A stretch of 64,000 nucleotides of DNA from Sphaerolaimus hirsutus (GCA_964036195.1 OZ038450.1:26972794-27036793); one strand, 5' to 3'. Numbered from the stretch's first letter, positions 19,245 through 31,859 are shown. The notes: generated from the letters alone by a model not told the origin. Made by a program: numbers and translations.

Positions 19245-20246
19245 TGCACATGCGCTGACTATATTTATCATACGTAGCGTTATCGTTTATGAGCAAAACA
19301 TCGGGGAATACACACACTAGCAAAAAACGATACACATACAAATCTACAAACCCGTAATGTTGATGTTTCAAAAGACACTGATCACTCGTAAAAACGCCAC
19401 CCCAGTCAGCTTTGCGCAGAGGCGATAACCCACACGATGAGGCTCAGCCGAGTGGGGTTTATTGCTGGTTGAAAACTTTTCCCAATCGCCCGCCATGACG
19501 ACCTGAAACACGGTCGGCACTGGCAATTTTTGGGGCTTCGCCAAGGGGGCTAAACTTATCAGCTGCCACTCGCCGTGAATTCGGTTCACTGATTTTCTGA
19601 AATTGTCCAACTCTAAAAGTCGACAAGTCCAAAATATGAAAATTTCGAGTTAGGCCCGAAAACGTCATCTGGGGCTACTTCCGCACATTTTTCATCATTT
19701 TCCATAAAATGTTTGACCTCATATGTCCATATGGCAATGTGTCCAAATTTGACATTTTTAGGAAAATGCAAAAAAAATGGGCAAGAAGTCGACAAGTCCA
19801 CTTAGTTTTGGGATAAAGTCGACAAGTCTACCTTCCGCCGCCGTTTTTTATGGGAAAAAACGCAAGAAATGTGATAAGTCCATCATGGACACCATCACGA
19901 TTTCTAAAAGTCGACAAGTCCATAAATTTCCCATAAGGCAGGCGCAACCTGGGCAGGAACAAAAATGTTCTCGAGTGCAAGAAGTCGACAAGTCCATTTC
20001 CCTCCCCAAAACAGTTTTGTTCGGTCCGAGTAGAATTTTATAGACACCCAATTTTTCCATTATACGTTGAGAGCAGGGGCTGAAAATTTGACACTTTATT
20101 GTTAACATTTGAAACTTTATGTTGAGCATGAGAGAGCCCCATTGGACACGCACCTTGGACCTGGAAATGAAACTTAAAGTGCGATTTACTCAAAATCGCA
20201 TTTTGTGGACTTGTCGACTTTTAGAATTAGACACCTCAATTATATA
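19245..20246. repeat. Paralogous unit with AAGTCGACAAGTCCA repeats
   Basis: The left part (19245-19615) is paralogous to 29453-29575, 30011-30166 and 31860-32030. Beyond about 19617 the unit contains the 15-mer cluster. No credible gene was found: the reading frames here are short and not conserved between copies. Confidence 0.6.
19617..20220. repeat. Cluster of a dispersed 15-mer (AAGTCGACAAGTCCA)
   Basis: Direct copies lie at 19617-19631, 19786-19800, 19816-19830 (one change), 19908-19922 and 19982-19996, with an inverted copy at 20206-20220. The sequence between copies is unrelated, so this is not a tandem array. The core GTCGAC is palindromic. Function unknown. Confidence 0.7.
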
Positions 20247-20600
20247 CCGTATTTCCTCGAAATACCCCCCGTTTGAATAAACCCCCCCCCTCGAAATACC
20301 CCCGTTTGAATGAACCCCCCTCGAAATACCCCCCCCCTTGAATTAACCCCCGTCTAGAAAAAGGTACATTATGTATTTATTGATGTAAATTTGCATCGCA
20401 GCGACACGCGTATGTGTACCCATCTACGTTGATATTTATATATCGAAATATTTTGTGAGTTCACCTTTATTACTGTTTTGGGTACGTCAAAGCCCATTCT
20501 TTACTACACCCTTGACGAAAATTTCGGGCGAAATAATAACCCCCTCAAAATTTCCACTCTGAAAAAATAAACCATCTGGGGGTATTTCGAGGAAATACTG
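20247..20600. mobile_element. Mar-1 element
   Basis: CCGTATTTCCTCGAAATAC and GTATTTCGAGGAAATACTG are TIRs between TA dinucleotides (20245-20246, 20601-20602), with C-rich blocks inside. An incomplete related sequence follows (20615-20940). Confidence 0.7.
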
Positions 20601-21179
20601 TATATACTTAACATATTTCCTCAAAATACCCCGCCCCCCAATTAGGTAAATGTAAAGAGAACATAAACGACGAAAGCTCCGGTTTGTGATCCGGACAACG
20701 CAGAACACAGTACGCACGTTCAAACAATGACTGTGTTATGTTAGAACCTGTTTTATACCTATAGACTCCTATACATGGTGATAATTGTTGCATTTTTCTA
20801 TGTCTGCTTACGTTACAAACAACAAATTAGTACTGAGAGTTCAAAAAATTTATGGTGAAAACATAAGCCCCCCCCCCCCCATCGAAATCACCCCCTCAAT
20901 ATTTCCACTCTGAAACAATCACCCCCAATTACAGTCAAATGTAATTATTTTAATCACCCATTTCTCGCGGGGTTCAATATATAGGATTTTCCGAAGTATA
21001 GAAGGAAAAAAATGTAAAAATCGCTAAAAGTAGGAGAAAAACTGCTATAAATAGGTATATAAGTACATATAGTACAAAAAACAGCTGAAAATAGGCAACA
21101 CGGAACATGAATTAGAATTTTGAAGGTGAAAAAGTATAAAAAAGGTACCAAAACTAGCGATTTTGAGCAAAAATTGGGT

Positions 21180-21400
21180 CAACATTTCTTGAAAATCGCT
21201 CCAGAGATAGATAGATGGCCGATTGGGGGGGGGGGGTGGCGGTGAGGGGATAGTAGCCAAAATTTTCGCTTCAGGATAGATAGATAGCTGAGCAGCCTCC
21301 GGAATAGATGGATAGCTGGAGCGTTTGGGGGGGGGGGTGACCCCCCATACTGAATCCCTGCCAATTACGATGCAGAATTGGGATGCGATGAATTTCAATC
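21180..21400. repeat. GATAGATAGCTGG / poly-G repeat with empty hAT-B site
   Basis: Part of a repeat family with AGATAGATAGCTGGCC words and G runs (also 22290-22760, 36468-36600, 49950-50400). Its end, GGGATGCGATGAATTTC (about 21380-21396), is the unoccupied counterpart of the hAT-B insertion site at 36630/38602. Confidence 0.6.
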
Positions 21401-21493
21401 ATTCAAATTCACAAATTCTATAATAGACACTGACAAATTCAACGTGTTCTATCAATAGACTCAATTTTCACATTTAATTTTCAATTTTATTTA

Positions 21494-21878
21494 CCGTATT
21501 ACCTCGAATTATCCCCCCCTTGAATTAACCCCCCCCCTCGAAATACCCCCCTAACATTGAGTGTAAAGAGAACGTAAATGACAAATACCGCAGATTGTGA
21601 TCTGTACAGTGTTCTGACATACGTTAAAACTGATGATTGAGTGACGTTAGGGAAGGGATTATGTGTATATACAGTTATATATATTTACCTATAAATACAT
21701 ATACATCTATGTAATTGTTCGATTTTTCGACGTCCGAGTATGGGGAATTTCCGAAAATTTCTGTCGAAATAATAGACCCCCCCCCCTCGAATAAACCCCC
21801 CCCTCGAGTTATCCCCCCCCCCCTCAAATTTTGCTGACGAAATAATAAACCCCCTGGGGGTATTTCGAGGTAATACGG
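21494..21878. mobile_element. Mar-1 element
   Basis: CCGTATTACCTCGAA and GAGGTAATACGG lie between TA dinucleotides (21492-21493, 21879-21880), with several CCCCCC runs inside. Confidence 0.7.
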
Positions 21879-22795
21879 TAATTAAATTCACCTTCATCAA
21901 AGCGACAAGAATGCTATATATTGCTATAAAATGCTATAATGCTGCTGATATATTGCTATAAAATGCTATAATGCTGCTGATATATTGCTATAAAATCTAG
22001 GTAACAACCGTGACGATTACTGTGGAGCCATGCAGGGGTCTTCTAGATTTCGACCCTCCTGCATAGATAGCAAATCGCTCCTCCGGAGGGATAAATAACT
22101 GAAACATTTTCTGGGGGGGGGGGGGTTGGGGGGAGGACACGGGTGTTCGATATATAGGCACAGAATAAAGAAAAGAGAGAAAAATCGCTAAAGGTAGGTG
22201 AAAAATGGGAATATAAGCACATACATTTTACATGATTTTTGAAACTTTGCATGCCAGTTCACATTTTACAAGGCATTTTCTATGACTTTTGATCCTTTAC
22301 ATCAGGGGTCTTCTAGATTTCGACCCTTCGGGGGGATCGATAGATAGCAAATCGCTCCTCCAGAGGGATAGATCGCTAAAAAATTTCTGGAGGGTGGGGG
22401 GTTCAATATATAGGCATAGAAGGAAGAAAAGTGAGAAAACTCGCTAAAAGTAGGTGAAAAATTGGTATATAAGCACATTTATTACTGAAAATAGCTGAAA
22501 ACAGGCAGTTAGACACATGAACTAGTGATTTTGGAGGTATGAATCTATAAAAAGGTATGAAAAATAGCGATTTTGAGCAAAAATTGGGAGTCGTGTTTCT
22601 CAAAAATCACTCCAGATAGGTAGATAGCTGGCCGACTTAGGGGGGGTTAGGGGATAGTAGACCAAAATTTTGCCTCCAGCTCCAGGATAAATAGATAGCT
22701 GAGTGGCCTCCAAGATAGATAGATAGCTGGGCGGTTTGTGGGGGTAACAACCCCCCCCCTTTTCTACCTCTGGAGCCATGGATAGGGTTCAAACG

Positions 22796-23200
22796 GGATT
22801 GCATTTTCGGGATCAGGATTGGCTTTTTGAGATTTCGGGATCACGCTCACGGATAGGGATTGTTTTTTTTCAGATTTCAGGATCGGGATTGGGGCCACGG
22901 GATCGGGATTGACATTTTTTCGGGATCAGGATTGGGGTCTCAGGATCGAGATTTGGCCATAATTCTGGCATTCAGAGTTGTTCACAAAGGTCTAAAAACA
23001 CTCTCGGATGCCAGAAAAGGCATAAAATAGACGGAGGTTTCCGTTCGCATTTTTTGGTGCAAATGTCATTTTTTCACATTTTATTATTTACAGTGATTTT
23101 TGCGGGATCGGGATTTGAACTTTCGGGATCAGAGTCTCAGGATCAGGACCACAAAATGCCAAAAATTCTCTGGATTCGCGATCGGGATGCCGTTTGAACC
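22796..23200. mobile_element. TIR element with GGGATCGGGATTG repeats
   Basis: GGTTCAAACGG at 22796 is mirrored by CCGTTTGAACC ending at 23200. Both subterminal zones are made of GGGATCGGGATTG and GGGATCAGGATTG words. No TSD was identified, so the superfamily is open. The paralogue is at 50434-51865. Confidence 0.45.
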
Positions 23201-23729
23201 GTGTAAAAGGCACCATGGCACAACGCACTGGGAGTTGGAAAAGTGCCATGCCGCTTTTGAAGCTTAGCGCCAACATCCAGCACTTTTTACATCACAAGTA
23301 GTGACAGACTAGGCAGATATATTGCAATTTTTGCATATGAACACAGTGATTTTGCATACAAATTAGCATTTTCGTGGCAGTTTTAGTGGTTTCAAGTGGT
23401 ATAGTACGCTCTAATGCTGCGATTACAGCTCGGGCGTAAAATTGACCGGGTGTAAAATTGATTTTTGGGCAGTAAATTGATTACAGGTGAATGGATAAAG
23501 ATATGGCGTTGTAATTTCAGTCAAAGAAAACGCACATGCAGAATGCAGATGTTGCTTGTGTCCAAAGCTCATCAGTTTATTTTCATTGTACTAGAAGTTA
23601 TGAATTTTGGCGCAAATTTTTTTAATTTTACACCCTTATTTTACACAACTTACAGCACATAATTGGAAAAATTGTGCTAAAATTCATAACTCCCAGTACG
23701 ATTAAAATAGACTCATGAGCTTTGGACAC

Positions 23730-24490
23730 CAGAGTTGTGAAAGTGTATTTACGCTTACCAGAAATACTCAGGTAAATGGGTATTTATACTTACGCTCACA
23801 CTTTCATAAAATACCTGTACGCTTTATTACGCTTTCCAAGCGGAAATACCCTGGTACTAAAAGCGTAAAAATTTTTTCACACAACCCAGTTTTATGCTTT
23901 TGAAAAAGAAAGAAAGAAACAGAAAGTTGCTGAGAATGCATACAAAAAAATAACAGTGTGTGTTCTCTAAGAAGTGAAATAGCGGCACATGTGCAAATTG
24001 TGGCATCTAGCAATATCGTGGCTTAGGATTAGAAATTTCAGGTCAGATAATGGATACCGTATTTCCTCAAAAAACACCCAGGGTTTTTCTCAACGTGCAA
24101 AATATAAGCGTCTATAAACTTACATAAGTAAGTACGTATTTACCTAGTTGGTACATAGTTGTATAAGCCCTGTCCTAATATGACTCGGTATTCCTTTTAA
24201 CCTTGGTTCCGCATTGCACAGATACCAAACTACAGTTTTTGGACATTATTAGACACATTTATGGTGGGGGTATTTCGAGGGGGTATTTTGAGGAAATACA
24301 GTAATTCGATAATCCTATGCTCAGCAGCAAGATCAGTTTGTAAAATTTTTTTACGCTTATGGTTTTTCTTACGCTTTCCTATGTATTTTAAAAATACCTT
24401 ACGCTTTTTGTATCCATACTCATAAATTGGAAAGTGTATTTACGCTTACGCTTACGCTTTCCAAAAATACCGGTTATTTTCACAACTCTG
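23730..24490. mobile_element. hAT-D element with TTACGCTTACG repeats
   Basis: CAGAGTTGTGAAAG and TTTTCACAACTCTG have a perfect TSD TTGGACAC (23722-23729, 24491-24498). Both ends carry TTACGCTTACG words. Inserted inside PIF-1. Confidence 0.85.
24057..24301. mobile_element. Mar-1 element, third level of nesting
   Basis: CCGTATTTCCTCAAA and TTTGAGGAAATACAG lie between TA dinucleotides (24055-24056, 24302-24303), inside the hAT-D element that is itself inside PIF-1. Confidence 0.65.
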
Positions 24491-24670
24491 TTGGACACAA
24501 GAAACGTCTGCATCTAAGCTTTCTTTGACTAAAATAACAATGTTGTATTTTTATCCATTCATCTGTAATTAATTTTACGCCCAAAATCAATTTTACGCCC
24601 GGTCAATTTTATGCCCGAGCTGTAATCGCAGCATAAAAGAGACGAAAGTACGAAATTTCTAATGAAACTA

Positions 24671-25100
24671 CCGTATTTGCTTGAATAGTTCCCCGCTTGA
24701 ATAATTCCCCCATCGAAAAATTCCCCCCCCCCCTGTTAGACGCGTGAGGAGAAAATAATTCTCCCTCAATAATCCCCCCCAATATATGGTCTAAAAAATT
24801 GGTGAAGCTAGACAAAGCAGAATAGCTTTGTCTGGTTTGATTCATCGAATGGAAATGCAGTACATCGATGTGCAGCAACGCAATGGAATTTGCGTACTGC
24901 ATACCATCTGAGACAGAGACGGAACACAAAAAGGTACATGTGTATGTTGTGTGTACACATTGTACCCAATGAATGTACACTGACGAGAACTATGACGAAA
25001 TAATAATTCCCCCTTGAAAAATTCCTCCTCAAATAATTCCCCCCTCAAAAAAGTCTGACGAAATAATAATCCCCCAGGGGGATTATTCAAGCAAATACGG
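24671..25100. mobile_element. Mar-1-like element
   Basis: CCGTATTTGCTTGAATAG and TTCAAGCAAATACGG form the TIRs, with AATTCCCCC blocks next to both ends. Orthologous to 12983-13931 and 53335-53763. Confidence 0.65.
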
Positions 25101-25287
25101 TCATCTAAGCACAAAAACACTGCACTGAAAAAGTTATATTTTTTGTCCTGTTCATACAGAGGGTGAGTAATTTTTTCATACTTATCTTACACTGGGAGAC
25201 GGGAGTTTTTTAACTGCACTTTCTCGTGTACTTATTTCTGGTGGCAAACATCGATAGGTATATATATTACGAGTGTTTAGTTGCTAG

Positions 25288-26498
25288 CATAGGCGGCGTA
25301 AGTGCTTGTGACAGTGTGAATGTCACAAGCAGAAATTCGGGTGTCACAATGTGACATTCACAAGCGGAATTTCTGACAGTCCCCACATACATAAATTTAC
25401 TCCAGGATACAACATTCTCCATACAGTAGAACGAAATCAAAGCTGCATTTCCCATGAAATCGGTACGCGCGCGCCAAAAATAATGCAAATCGAGGACGGC
25501 CATTCATAGCATACAAACGTGTGTGCAGCAGTCAGCGCACAGCGCACCTTTTGCTGGGAGTGAGGTGGGGGCAGCATTTTTTTAATGCCTCTACCGGTTG
25601 CCAATTCAAAAATTCTGCATGCTTGTGTAATTCAGTGTTTTTAGATTTTTTCTCACTGTTGCTTGCTTTAAATTTGCTGCAATTTTTGTTGTCGCCTAAT
25701 GCAGAATGAAAAATATTGAAATAATTAAAAATATTGAAATTATTCGCCTGCATTAATTGTTAAGATTTCCATTGTGCAAACCAAACCAGTCTATATGTAT
25801 CAAGATTGCCACTTTCTTCACACCCCCTTGAATTCACCCCCCTCAAAATGGGCTGGGGAATTAATAACCCCCCTCGAAATACCCCCCCCCCCCCTCTCGA
25901 AGGATGTACATAATGTATGCAATGTACATGATGTATTTATTACTGCTAATTTGCATCGCAGCTACACGGACATAGTGTATACTCTGACGACATTACACCT
26001 TACAACGAAACCTACCATATCCCATCTGAATAAAAGAACAAACATAATTTGTTTTCCATTATATTTATCAAAGCATATTGATAAATATGATGAAATTTTG
26101 TTATTTTTGTCGTTTTTTTCAGATGGGATATGGTAGATTTCGTTGTAAGGTGTAATGTCGCTGGAATATAGCTATTTACGTTTTTATGTCCAAATCTATC
26201 CTGTTTGGACGCATTTATTTCATGCTTTGGGTACGCGAATACCTACATTTTACTATGGTCCTTACGAAAATTTCCGACGAATTAATAACCCCCCCTCGTA
26301 TAACCCCCGCCCCCTCGAATTAACCCCCCCCCCCTCAAATTTTGCTGGGGAAAAACTAAACCCCCATGGGGGTATTTCGAGGTAATACGGTAATGAGCAT
26401 ACCTAGCGAAAAGCATACCTAGTAAAAAAGTGTCACAAGGTCAAATTTTGGCCAATGTGAATGTCACAAGCGAAAATTGGGACCTTGCGCCGCCTATG
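25288..26498. mobile_element. hAT-G element (CATAGGCGGCG ends)
   Basis: CATAGGCGGCG and CGCCGCCTATG have a perfect TSD GTTGCTAG (25280-25287, 26499-26506). The three paralogous sites (about 14131, 46207 and 53951) are all empty. The subterminal words are GTGAATGTCACAAGC. It also contains a right-hand Mar-1 end (to about 26390) and an inverted pair, ACATTACACCTTACAACGAAA (25990) and its complement (26140). Confidence 0.85.
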
Positions 26499-26647
26499 GT
26501 TGCTAGCAAGTTCATTTGATGTCTTTAAAAGGTCAAGATTTTATGTTCTGTTCGTTTCACCTGTTTTCAATGTTAAAATCATTCCAAAGGAAAGCCAATT
26601 TCAACTATTACAATTATCACTTATCACCTGTCATTCTCAAAAGCTTT

Positions 26648-26945
26648 TCAGTTACTACCAGCATTTTGTGCTTGTAATTGTTTCCTCATCTCTCTAATTT
26701 CCTTGCGAGCTGCATCCCTCAGAGCGCGCGGATCGCTGGAGCGCTCATTTCGACCTCCCCTCTCTACTTCTCCGGCTCGGTTCTCATTTGAGTCGGCTGC
26801 AAATATTTGGAAATTTTGCAAATTTTGGAATTTCTTGGGGTTTTCTACAGATGTTTCTTGGTGGGAGACAGAACCGAGGCGGCTCACCTTGCACAGCGAC
26901 GATGCCCACGATGAGAAGGAGTACAGTTATTGTTTTGAAGTCCAT
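26648..26945 (-). CDS. Secreted cysteine-free peptide gene, copy B
   Basis: Exon 1 is 26888-26945 and exon 2 is 26648-26796 (stop TGA), with a 91-nt intron. The spliced product is 68 residues: the same signal peptide as copy A, then an arginine/glutamate-rich segment with GRNERSSDPRALRDAARKE and the shared end LQAQNAGSN. Read without splicing, the frame is broken in the intron. That is the best evidence that the intron is real. The protein is identical to copies C and D; a difference from C in exon 2 (AGG/CGG) is synonymous. Confidence 0.75.
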
Positions 26946-26994
26946 TTTGATTGATTATTTCCGAAGGGAATGAAAGTGATGAGATTCGCCATGG

Positions 26995-27002
26995 CTTTTA
27001 TA
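26995..27002 (-). promoter_or_regulatory. TATA box of peptide gene B
   Basis: TATAAAAG on the minus strand, 50 bp upstream of the ATG, identical in context to copy A. Confidence 0.7.
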
Positions 27003-27456
27003 CTCTGAGTTCACAGACCTGTCTTTTGTTCAAAAACACATGTTGCCCCAGTGAACAAAGAGACACATTCTGCATGTCTTTATTGCACCCTTTACAGATT
27101 TCCCTTTGTGCTTTCATTTCATTCAAATTGAAAGGTATTGAGTAGTCAAATGGGTAACATTTTTAAAAGATGAATTGTCTTTCACAGCACCATTATTATT
27201 TTTACAGCTTCTCTAATTCACGCTATTTTCTGTGTACCATTCCAGCTGAGATTATGATGGCAGTTTGCACCAGCTGGGGCTCTTCACACTTCCCCCTGCT
27301 CCAGGGATTTTCCAACTGCAGATTTTGTGTGCTAATATTTGAGTATGATTATGCTTACATTACATATATGAGATCAGATACATCTTATGAATGTCAGTAT
27401 CTCTGCCCTGAAATAGATGTTAATTACTCGAAATTCAGTATCTAGTTATTCAAGGA

Positions 27457-28516
27457 CAGGGTTGGTTTTATAAAAATTCATTTTAGTAAAATTGTATAAA
27501 AATTGTATAAAAATTTTATTTTATTTTTATTTTATTCTTCTTTCATTTTATTTTATTTTATTTTATTCCCAAAAGTCATTAATAAAATAAAATGACACAT
27601 TTTACAAAAATTTTTTACAAAAATTGTACAAAAATTTTACAAAAAATCAGAAACATGCATGCAAGGCCAGAAAAATGTTATAATTAGACCTATACATGAA
27701 AAACCTGTGACAAATTTTTCCCTTACTTTTCAAAAGTTGCATGCAGTATGTACTGTTAGTTAGCTGCAAGTGTAAGGTTACAATTATTGATAAGAATGGT
27801 TTGCATTTTCAGTAGAAGGACTACTGGAGTGTGCTGGACACATTTGTAAAATGACATGCAAAGTGTCAATTGTCATGACAAATGTAAAGTAAAGTATCAA
27901 TTGTCATGCAAAATGTCAAGTGTCATGTCAAATTTCAAGCAAAGTGGCAATTGTCATGACAAAAGTCATGCAAAGTGTAAATTGTGTATCCAAATCTTGT
28001 GTTTTTGTATCCATAGTATGTTTTATATCCAAATCTTATGTTTTTGTATCCAAATGTTCACATAAGATTTGGAGTCAACAACAATATAATTTGGATACAA
28101 AACATAAGATTTCGAAATAAAACATGAGATTTGAACACAATTTGCTTGACAATTGATACTTGAATTTTTACATGTCATGACAATTTACACTTTACTTTAC
28201 ATTTGTCATGACAATTGACACTTTTCATGACATTTTACATGACATTTGACACTTTACAATGCTTGGGACTGCCCCCAGATCCCTGAATAAACAGGTAGAG
28301 ACTCAAGCAATGAGACAAAATTTTACAAAAAATATGAATTTTTATACAATTTTACAAAAATACGAATTTTTATACAATTTTACAAAAATTTGAATTTTTA
28401 TACAATTTTTATTTTTATTCTTAAATTTTCCATTTTATTTTATTTTATTTTATTCTTGAAAATTCCATTTTATTTTTATTTTATTTTTATTTTTTTCTGA
28501 GATTTTGCCAACCCTG
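27457..28516. mobile_element. hAT-A element
   Basis: CAGGGTTGG and CCAACCCTG with a perfect TSD TTCAAGGA (27449-27456, 28517-28524). The empty sites are at about 17683 and 61585 (TTCAAGGACATAGGG). Confidence 0.9.
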
Positions 28517-28737
28517 TTCAAGGACATAGGGTATTTACTTTTACTCGCAAAATATGTATATTCGAGTACCGAGTAAATACGTTTGTTTCGTTCGAAAAAA
28601 GTACCAGTAAAATACTCGCTTTTATGTATACTTTTTGAAAGTACCGATAAAGTATTTCCGATGGTGTTTTATATACACTTGTTTAAAGGTATAGAAGAAA
28701 AAAATGGGAGCAAATGGGTTAAAAATAGGGAAGCATA

Positions 28738-29150
28738 CCGTATTACCTTGAAATACCCCCATGGGGGTTTATTATTTCGCCAGCAAATTTTGAGGGGGGT
28801 TAATTCGAGGGGGGTTTATTCGAGGGGGTCTATTATTTCGCCAGAAATTTTATGAAATTTGCCATACTCAGACATAGAAAAATACAACATTGTATGAGTG
28901 TTTGTAGGCATATACACGTGTATATACACATAAACCTTTCCCTTACGTCACTCAGTCATCAGTTTTCACATGTGTTCTGCATAATACAGTTCACACATTG
29001 TGGTATTTGTTGTGTACATGCTGTTTACACTGTATTTGGGGGGGGGGTATTTCGAGGGGGGGTATTATTTCCCCAGCCCATTTTGAGGGGGGGGGGGTTA
29101 ATTCGAGGGGGGGAGGTTAATTCAAGGGGGGTTAATTCGAGGTAAATCGG
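28738..29150. mobile_element. Mar-1 element, right end decayed
   Basis: CCGTATTACCTTGAAATAC starts after TA at 28736-28737. The right end reads GAGGTAAATCGG. The paralogue at about 17913 (GAAGCATAGTTGAATATG) lacks it. G runs lie at 29038-29110. Confidence 0.6.
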
Positions 29151-29575
29151 GAGCTGAATGTGTATATAAACGCATATGTAGCCAAAAATTGCTGAAAATA
29201 GGCAAAAAGTTATGATAATAAGTGATTTTAAGCAATGATCGGAGCGAAATTTCTCGAAAACAATCACTTTGTTCTCCATGGGAAAAAGGTACGTTTCAAG
29301 TCCTTTTTGAGAAAAAAAACTCAAAACACAGAAAATGTTTTTTGGAGAACTTACCCATCGTTGATGATAGCTGGTCCGTCGTGTCTATTGTTGTATCGAT
29401 TTTGATATTTATCTTTTTAGTCATTATTCTTTTATAACTTCATACGTTTAAATGCACATGCGCCGACTAGATTTATCATACGTAGTGTTATCGTTTATGA
29501 CCAAAACATCAGGGGAAAACACACACCAGCAAAAAACGACACACACACACACAAATATTCAAACCCACAAATATT

Positions 29576-30010
29576 CAACGAAAATTTTTTGCACTTGCCG
29601 GAAAACGGAATAATGACAGGCCGGAAAACGGAAACGCAAAATTTGCTGAAATAATGCCGGAAACTGAAAAAATTTGCTGAAATTTAGCCTGAAACGGAAA
29701 AAAATTGCAGAAATTTATCCAGTAAATAAAATTTTTTTGCAGAAATCTCACTAGAAATAGGAAAAATTCATATAATTGAGAACCTGCATGCATGTTTACC
29801 AGTTTGGCTGAAACAGAAAACAGAAAATTAAGCTGGAAGGTGAAAAAAGTTGGAAAAACAGACAATTGAACCGGAAAATGGAAAAAGGCGGAATAACTGA
29901 AAAATTTTGCCGGAAAACGGAAACGGAAAAAAGTATAGCAGCCGGAAAACGGAAATGGAAAAAAATTTGCCTGCGGAAAGCGGAAACGGAAAACGGAAGT
30001 TGACACCCTA
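29576..30010. mobile_element. hAT-B element, member 4 (5'-truncated)
   Basis: The right end GACACCCTA finishes at 30010, preceded by about 430 bp of CCGGAAAACGGAAA repeats. No matching TAGGGTGTC start is present. A minus-strand frame through it, rich in FRFP words, is only a by-product of the repeat. Confidence 0.65.
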
Positions 30011-30166
30011 TATGTAGCGTTATTGTTTATGAGCAAAACATTGGGGAAAACACACTAGCAAAAAACGACACACACACAAATATTCAAACCCGTAATGTTG
30101 ATGTTTCAAAAGACACTGATCAGCCGTAAAAACGTGACCTTGACCAGCTTTGCGCAGAGGCGATAA

Positions 30167-31859
30167 GGCGCTGCACACGCTAGTTGACATAGATTCCAGC
30201 GTCAACTCAGAGTCAACTCCATTTAGTTGACGCAACCTATTTCTTAGTAGACATTTACGCAACTGCGTATGTGTTAACCTGTTTTTGTTATTTTTATAGT
30301 AGATAGGTCTGATTGTCAAATGATATTGTCAACTGCGAAAAATACATTTTCAGAAATGAGTTGACCCAGCCTTCTTTGATGCTATTTGTGTGATTTAAAT
30401 GTTCCTATGTTATTAAGCAAAATTCATTTGCTATTGTGACACTCAATTGTTCATGTTAAAGTAAAGTTTGATAATTAAATTTATTTTCTTGTTATACATT
30501 GAAAAAATTTTAATTTGTGACATGTGTAATTGTGTGAATATTGCTTTGGTGATTCATGTAGTATTAATATAGGGCAATTTTTTGATATAACAAAATGTTT
30601 AAATGATGCCTTAATGATAGAGGCAAAAATTATTTTGCATCAAACCAAAATTTATTTTTCATTGAACACAACAGATGTATATCATATTGCTAACAGTACC
30701 AGCAGAAAGATAAAAAAATTTGAACATAGTGATCTCTGTCCAAAAAGAAATGCATACAGGAAACAAAATATACAATTTTTGGAAAAATCTGTGTTAAAAT
30801 ATTTCAAAATTATGTTTTTACTGTAATTTAAATTGTGTAATACATGTCATTTGATAGAGGAAAAATATTAAAACATATATTTTTTAATTGTTAAGAATGG
30901 AAACATATTTGACTTTCAAAAATGATTTTTGAAAATGAGTGAAAAATTGCTGAGTTGAGCATGAATTCATGAATTTGACAAATACAATCACATGATATGT
31001 CAATTGAGCAATTTGGCCATTTTATCCATGACAGTGTGCAATCACCAGTCTTTATCCATCTTTTCACCTTTTCCCTCACTACTCTAGCATCAAATTACAT
31101 TTTTAGTAAGTTTTGTGATAAATTTTTTTTTGAAGTTGACAAAGTTAAAAATTAATGGTTGTTAAGTGAGCATGCGCGTACGATCAGTACAAAAACCTGA
31201 TGTCAACTCAAGCAAAAAATTTGGACAAAAATGTTTTTTAAACTTAATTATAATTTTTCATGCGAAAAGTTCTTCTATGAAAGATGGAGTAAATTTTTCT
31301 CTATCAGAGTCTCAAATTCCATACATTCTCAATTTAAAATGAATGAATAAAGGTACTTTTAGAAAGTCAGCAAGTGCTGTGTCAACTAGCGAAAAAACAT
31401 ACTTTTTCATACATTTTTGGGCAGTTGACAATGAAGAGCGACTACTTGTGTCAATTGAATTTCTGTAAAATGAAAATGTCAACTAAAAACGTACACTTAC
31501 ATGCACTATATACACATTTTTCACTAGTTGACATTTTCACTATAAAAATCAGTTATTTGTGTGCAGCAAAAATGTCAACTGAAGTTGATTTTTGCCTGAT
31601 AAAATAACCCAATTGACAAAGGTGATCATCAAGAAATGTCAACTGTATGAAAAACGTACACTTTTTAGCACATGCGTGTCATTTTAGTTGACTTGTTATT
31701 TTCTCAAAATTGTCAACTGCCCAAATTTTTCAGTTGACACAAAAAAAGTGTGCACGTTTTCAACTAAATAGGTTCCAGGGTCAACTAAAAAAAAACAGTT
31801 GACTCTGAGTTGACTCAATCGACTTCTAAAAAGTAGCGTCAACCACCGTGTGGAGCGCC
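30167..31859. mobile_element. PIF-2 (Harbinger-like) element with GTTGAC words
   Basis: GGCGCTGCACAC and GTGTGGAGCGCC are flanked by TAA on both sides (30164-30166, 31860-31862). The paralogue at 19421-19440 (GAGGCGATAACCCACACG) is the empty site with a single TAA. The interior has about 20 copies of GTTGAC or GTCAAC, mostly toward the ends. The longest frame (30530-30826, 98 codons) looks spurious, and no transposase is visible. Confidence 0.8.

Larger units (their letters stand above)
23415..24633. mobile_element. PIF-1 (Harbinger-like) element, interrupted
   Basis: TIRs TGCTGCGATTACAGC and GCTGTAATCGCAGCA continue into AGCTCGGGCGTAAAATTGA and its complement. The 3-bp TSD TAA (23412-23414, 24634-24636) is confirmed by the empty site ACGCTCTAAAAGAGACG at about 12945. 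The 3-bp target points to PIF/Harbinger. It contains a hAT-D element. Confidence 0.75.
21896..28735. repeat. Segmental unit, copy 2 (long form)
   Basis: Begins ATCAAAGCGACAAGAATG, which also starts the unit at 49605. From there both copies run in parallel through the poly-G repeat, the GGGATCGGGATTG repeat, PIF-1, the Mar-1 element and the secreted-peptide gene. Copy 2 alone has the hAT-G element (25288-26498). Copy 4 alone has the hAT-A element (50802-51806) and the hAT-C element (54828-57293). Confidence 0.8.

Noticed and set aside
26648-26945. Calling the secreted peptides a known toxin family
   Set aside because: A signal peptide and charged body are not enough. There is no cysteine framework or recognised motif.
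30530-30826. 98-codon frame in the PIF-2 element as a transposase or Myb-like protein
   Set aside because: No DDE or DNA-binding pattern, AT-rich composition and no conserved start context.
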